Source of the DNA: JAEUIV01 sp033763795
Lineage (GTDB): Bacteria; Planctomycetota; Phycisphaerae; Phycisphaerales; UBA1924
NCBI GenBank assembly: GCA_033763795.1
Contig: JANRJV010000055.1
Location: forward strand, 23,106 to 87,105
DNA length: 64,000 bases
Direction of reading: 5' to 3'
Shown: positions 61,861-64,000 of the stretch, piece by piece
Layout: every line of letters begins with the position of its first letter
Numbering within the stretch: the first letter of the stretch is position 1
Notes under the pieces: model-generated
What the model saw: the letters and a program-made list of their open reading frames with translations, nothing else
What the model was told of the DNA's origin: nothing
Database searches by the model: none
Made by a program: the position numbers and the translations under genes

Positions 61861-62916
61861 TCAGGCCCGCCCGCTCGCCGTGGCCACGCGCCGCAGGGCC
61901 GCCAGGCACAGCACCTCGAACGCGATGTGGGCCGCCAGCAGCGCGGTCGCGCCCCCCACATCGCGATCGGGCAGCACCTCGACCACGTCCGCGCCGACGA
62001 TGTTGGGCGGCCCCTTGCCGGTCGCGCTGATCGCCAGGTGGCGCAGCAGCGCCAGGGCGTCCGAGGTGGTCAGGCCGCCGACGCTGGGCGTGCCCGTGCC
62101 GGGCGCGAAGGCGGGGTCGATGACGTCCACGTCGAAGGTCAGGTAGCAGGGGTGGTCGCCCAGCTTCTTGATGAAGGCGTCGATGCGTCTGGTGCCCTCG
62201 CGGTCGAGATCGGCGCGGGTCACGACTGTGACGCCGTGCTCCTGGGCGAACCGCAGATCGTCTGGCGTGTTGAGGGGGCCCTTGACCCCGACGCTGAGCA
62301 TGAGGGCCGGGTCGATCAGCCCCTCTTCGATGGCGCGCCGGAAGGGCGAGGCGTGCGAATGCGTCTGGCCCCAGACCTGGTCGACGGTGTCGAGGTGCGA
62401 GTCGAAGTGGATGAGGCCCAGGCGGCGGCCGCGCGGGGCGTGGGCCGCGGCGGTGGCGCGGATGTTGCCGAGGGCGATGGAATGATCACCCCCCAGGGCG
62501 AGCATGCTGCCCACGCCGGTCTGCATGGTCTGGCGGGCGAAGGCGTCGGTCAGGTCGGAGTTGGCGCGGAGGTCGAAGGGGGCGACGGGCGCGTCGCCCG
62601 CGTCGGCGAGGCTGAGGATCTCGGTGAGGAGGAGCTGATACTCGAGGTGGAAGGGCTTGAGATACTGCGACTCCTCGCGGATGGCCCGCGGGCCGAAGCG
62701 TGCGCCGGGGCGGTATGTGACGCCCGCGTCGAAGGGGACGCCGAAGACCGCCCAGTCCACGGGCCGGCTGGCGGGGAGGACATCGGCGAGGCGCGGATAG
62801 CGGCCGAAGGTCACGAGCCCCGCGAAGCGCGGCGTGACGCGGGAGTTGGGCAGAACGGTCCGGATCTCGGCCGGGGGTTCGACCGCCGCTGCTGTCTTCT
62901 TCGACCGTCGGGCCAT
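61861..62916 (-). CDS. Agmatinase/arginase family protein
   Basis: A 351-residue ureohydrolase with a binuclear Mn site. Metal ligands appear in LALGGDHSIALG near residue 142, LIHFDSHLDTVDQ near 170 (Ser replacing the usual Ala of DAHxD) and YLTFDVDVIDPAFAPGTGTP near 260. The opening DWAVFGVPFDAGVTYRPGARFGPRAIREES and the late VGADVVEVLPDRD are also typical, and favour agmatinase or a related ureohydrolase over arginase. The N-terminus has a Lys-rich segment. Substrate (agmatine, guanidinobutyrate or another) cannot be fixed. It stands on the minus strand next to the partial gene at the edge. Confidence 0.88.
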   Translation of the reverse strand: MARRSKKTAAAVEPPAEIRTVLPNSRVTPRFAGLVTFGRYPRLADVLPASRPVDWAVFGVPFDAGVTYRPGARFGPRAIREESQYLKPFHLEYQLLLTEILSLADAGDAPVAPFDLRANSDLTDAFARQTMQTGVGSMLALGGDHSIALGNIRATAAAHAPRGRRLGLIHFDSHLDTVDQVWGQTHSHASPFRRAIEEGLIDPALMLSVGVKGPLNTPDDLRFAQEHGVTVVTRADLDREGTRRIDAFIKKLGDHPCYLTFDVDVIDPAFAPGTGTPSVGGLTTSDALALLRHLAISATGKGPPNIVGADVVEVLPDRDVGGATALLAAHIAFEVLCLAALRRVATASGRA

Positions 62917-63019
62917 GAGGCCCAGTCTAATGGACTGTGGAGCGGATGGGGTTCAGGATGGAGAGCTAGGGGAGTCGGAGAAGAGCCACCGTCGGTTGCG
63001 CGGAGTATGAAGAGCACGG

Positions 63020-63040
63020 TCGAGCGGAGGAACCGCTCGA
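63020..63040 (-). terminator. Stem-loop after the FGE-like gene (candidate terminator)
   Basis: A perfect 8-bp stem TCGAGCGG / CCGCTCGA with a 5-base loop lies 36 bases after the stop codon of the edge gene. The following minus-strand bases (ACCGTGCTCTTC) are only weakly U-rich. Confidence 0.4.
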
Positions 63041-63075
63041 CGCGTGGCACCCGGCGAGAGGGAAAGAGTGCATGT

Positions 63076-64000
63076 TCATCTCCTGCGTCGTGACAGAGCG
63101 ACTGTTGAAAGCACGCATACGAGCACGGAAGAGGGTGCGGGAACGTTCCGAGCTAAGCGGAGGCCAGCGGTTGGAGCGTAAATGTCCCACCCATTAACAG
63201 AGTCCTTTTGCCGTTCCAGGAAGCCGTGGGCCGGCCCACTGGCTTCATCCCATGGCGAACCTTCTATAACGGTTTCCGTCCATTCATCCTGTCCCCCCGA
63301 AGAGTCCCACAGCCCCCACGGCGACTGCACGTCTCTATAACTGGCGACTGGCAGGTAGAACGCGGTGCCCGCGCTAGTTTCTCCGCCTTTCCAAGGAAGG
63401 GCTTGCAGCGGATACGTGTCCGAGGTCGTGGGGAACATCCAGTAGCCCGGCTGGTTGTCGCCGTGGCGATCGGGGTCGAAGTGGGCGGCTTTAACCCACT
63501 CGTCGTGCGTGGGGAGCCAGTAGCGTGCGCCCGGGAGGTGAGGGGTGATGTCGTCCCAGTACTCATCGAAAGTTGATGTGTCGTACGCGCCGGACTCGAA
63601 GGCCGCGATGTCGGTGCGCTTGTCGTTGTGCAGCCAGTTGGCGTAGCGGGCTGCGAACGTGGCCCTGATCGATACGGGCTTGTCCTGCTGCCCGCTGATC
63701 GCGACGAAGCGGCCGTTGCGGTAGCGGATGGAGTTGCCGTAGAAGGATGAGCCCTGGGGGAAGGGGCGCTCGACGTTGTAGGCGTTTGCGAACTCCGCCC
63801 ACTCGGCGTTGGTGATCTCCGTCCGGCCGATCTGGTACTCGTAGTCGACGCGGCCGATTGGGAATCCGTCCGGATGCATGTACGGCTGATTGCCCGGGTG
63901 GGTGACGGTGGCCCAGCGCTCGGACTCGGGGATGGGATGAGCCGAGGCGGGGGATGGGCCGAGGCCGGGGGGCGCGGCGGCGAGGGCGAGGGCGAGGAGC
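63076..64000 (-). CDS. FGE-sulfatase (SUMF1-like) domain protein, 5' end beyond the window
   Basis: A partial gene: the frame stays open to the window edge, and residues just inside it (LLALALAAAPPGLG) look like the end of a signal peptide. The body resembles formylglycine-generating enzyme-like domains: SERWATVTHPGN, GRVDYEYQIGRTEITNAEWAEFANA, KPVSIRATFAARYANWL, ARYWLPTHDEWVKAAHFDPD and SPWGLWDSSGGQDEWTE. However, the domain contains no Cys, and the site of the usual RCA segment reads LRLA, so it cannot be a classical FGE. The C-terminus (VPAPSSVLVCVLSTVALSRRRR) is a PEP-CTERM-like sorting tail. Probably a secreted binding protein. Confidence 0.82.
   Translation of the reverse strand, partial: LLALALAAAPPGLGPSPASAHPIPESERWATVTHPGNQPYMHPDGFPIGRVDYEYQIGRTEITNAEWAEFANAYNVERPFPQGSSFYGNSIRYRNGRFVAISGQQDKPVSIRATFAARYANWLHNDKRTDIAAFESGAYDTSTFDEYWDDITPHLPGARYWLPTHDEWVKAAHFDPDRHGDNQPGYWMFPTTSDTYPLQALPWKGGETSAGTAFYLPVASYRDVQSPWGLWDSSGGQDEWTETVIEGSPWDEASGPAHGFLERQKDSVNGWDIYAPTAGLRLARNVPAPSSVLVCVLSTVALSRRRR

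Noticed and set aside
63076..63879. Treating ATG 63879 as the true start of the FGE-like gene
   Set aside because: The frame upstream of it codes for a continuation of the domain (SERWATVTHPGN) and the end of a signal peptide, so the gene begins beyond the window.

Overview
The window reads as chromosomal DNA of a high-GC planctomycete, most likely from the class Phycisphaerae. This rests on family content. There are several large secreted proteins ending in dockerin-like (EF-hand type) modules, a prepilin-like protein with an FADGH motif, and a giant cyclophilin protein with an LEPRLLL export-type motif. Three proteins end in a PAP-hydrophobic-poly-Arg tail of the PEP-CTERM kind. There are also two different membrane pyrophosphatases, DUF1573 and DUF1844 proteins, kdsA (a Gram-negative envelope function), and mcsA-mcsB. 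No insertion sequence, prophage, CRISPR array or rRNA operon is visible. Gene density is high and most start codons follow ordinary Shine-Dalgarno sequences.

Left part (1-24.8 kb): envelope and secretion genes. In order: a TauE/SafE transporter, two very large secreted proteins that share the same C-terminal 68-residue module, a pseudopilin, an ExbB-ExbD-ExbD proton-channel operon, a lipoprotein, a Val-Thr-Tyr tRNA cluster, an aldehyde dehydrogenase, a Tat-exported M2 (ACE-like) peptidase, two sorting-tail proteins, a tRNA-Met and a gingipain-like C25 peptidase. The peptidase is preceded by a LuxR-type regulator whose receiver domain has lost its phosphorylation residues, and by an ECF-like sigma factor.

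Middle part (25-44 kb): the LEPR cyclophilin giant, then a minus-strand cluster reading DUF1844, sdhC, sdhA, a TPR/OGT-like glycosyltransferase, sdhB, DUF1573. After it come a parvulin-type PPIase with yraN, an orphan sensor kinase, citrate synthase, and the guaD-rhomboid-trpF operon. Citrate synthase and succinate dehydrogenase make this a TCA-cycle neighbourhood.

Right part (44.5-64 kb): two paralogous membrane pyrophosphatases flank an OmpH/Skp-like chaperone. They are followed by rpsU (with a Gly-Pro tail), an NYN-domain protein with rsfS, a sulfotransferase, a fasciclin protein, an anthranilate/aminodeoxychorismate synthase glutaminase, a DUF1444 protein, kdsA-mcsA-mcsB, tilS, an agmatinase-family protein, and a formylglycine-generating-enzyme-like protein that lacks the catalytic cysteines and runs off the right edge.

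No single undescribed operon-scale system stands out. The best candidates for novelty are the shared C-terminal module of the secreted giants, the sigma factor/pseudo-receiver/C25 peptidase neighbourhood, the glycosyltransferase inside the sdh operon, the M-PPase pair (one with an extra ~140-residue domain), the Gly-Pro tailed S21, and a plus-strand terminator-like hairpin in a gene-free stretch near 39.65 kb. All functional calls come from reading translated sequence; no database search was run.
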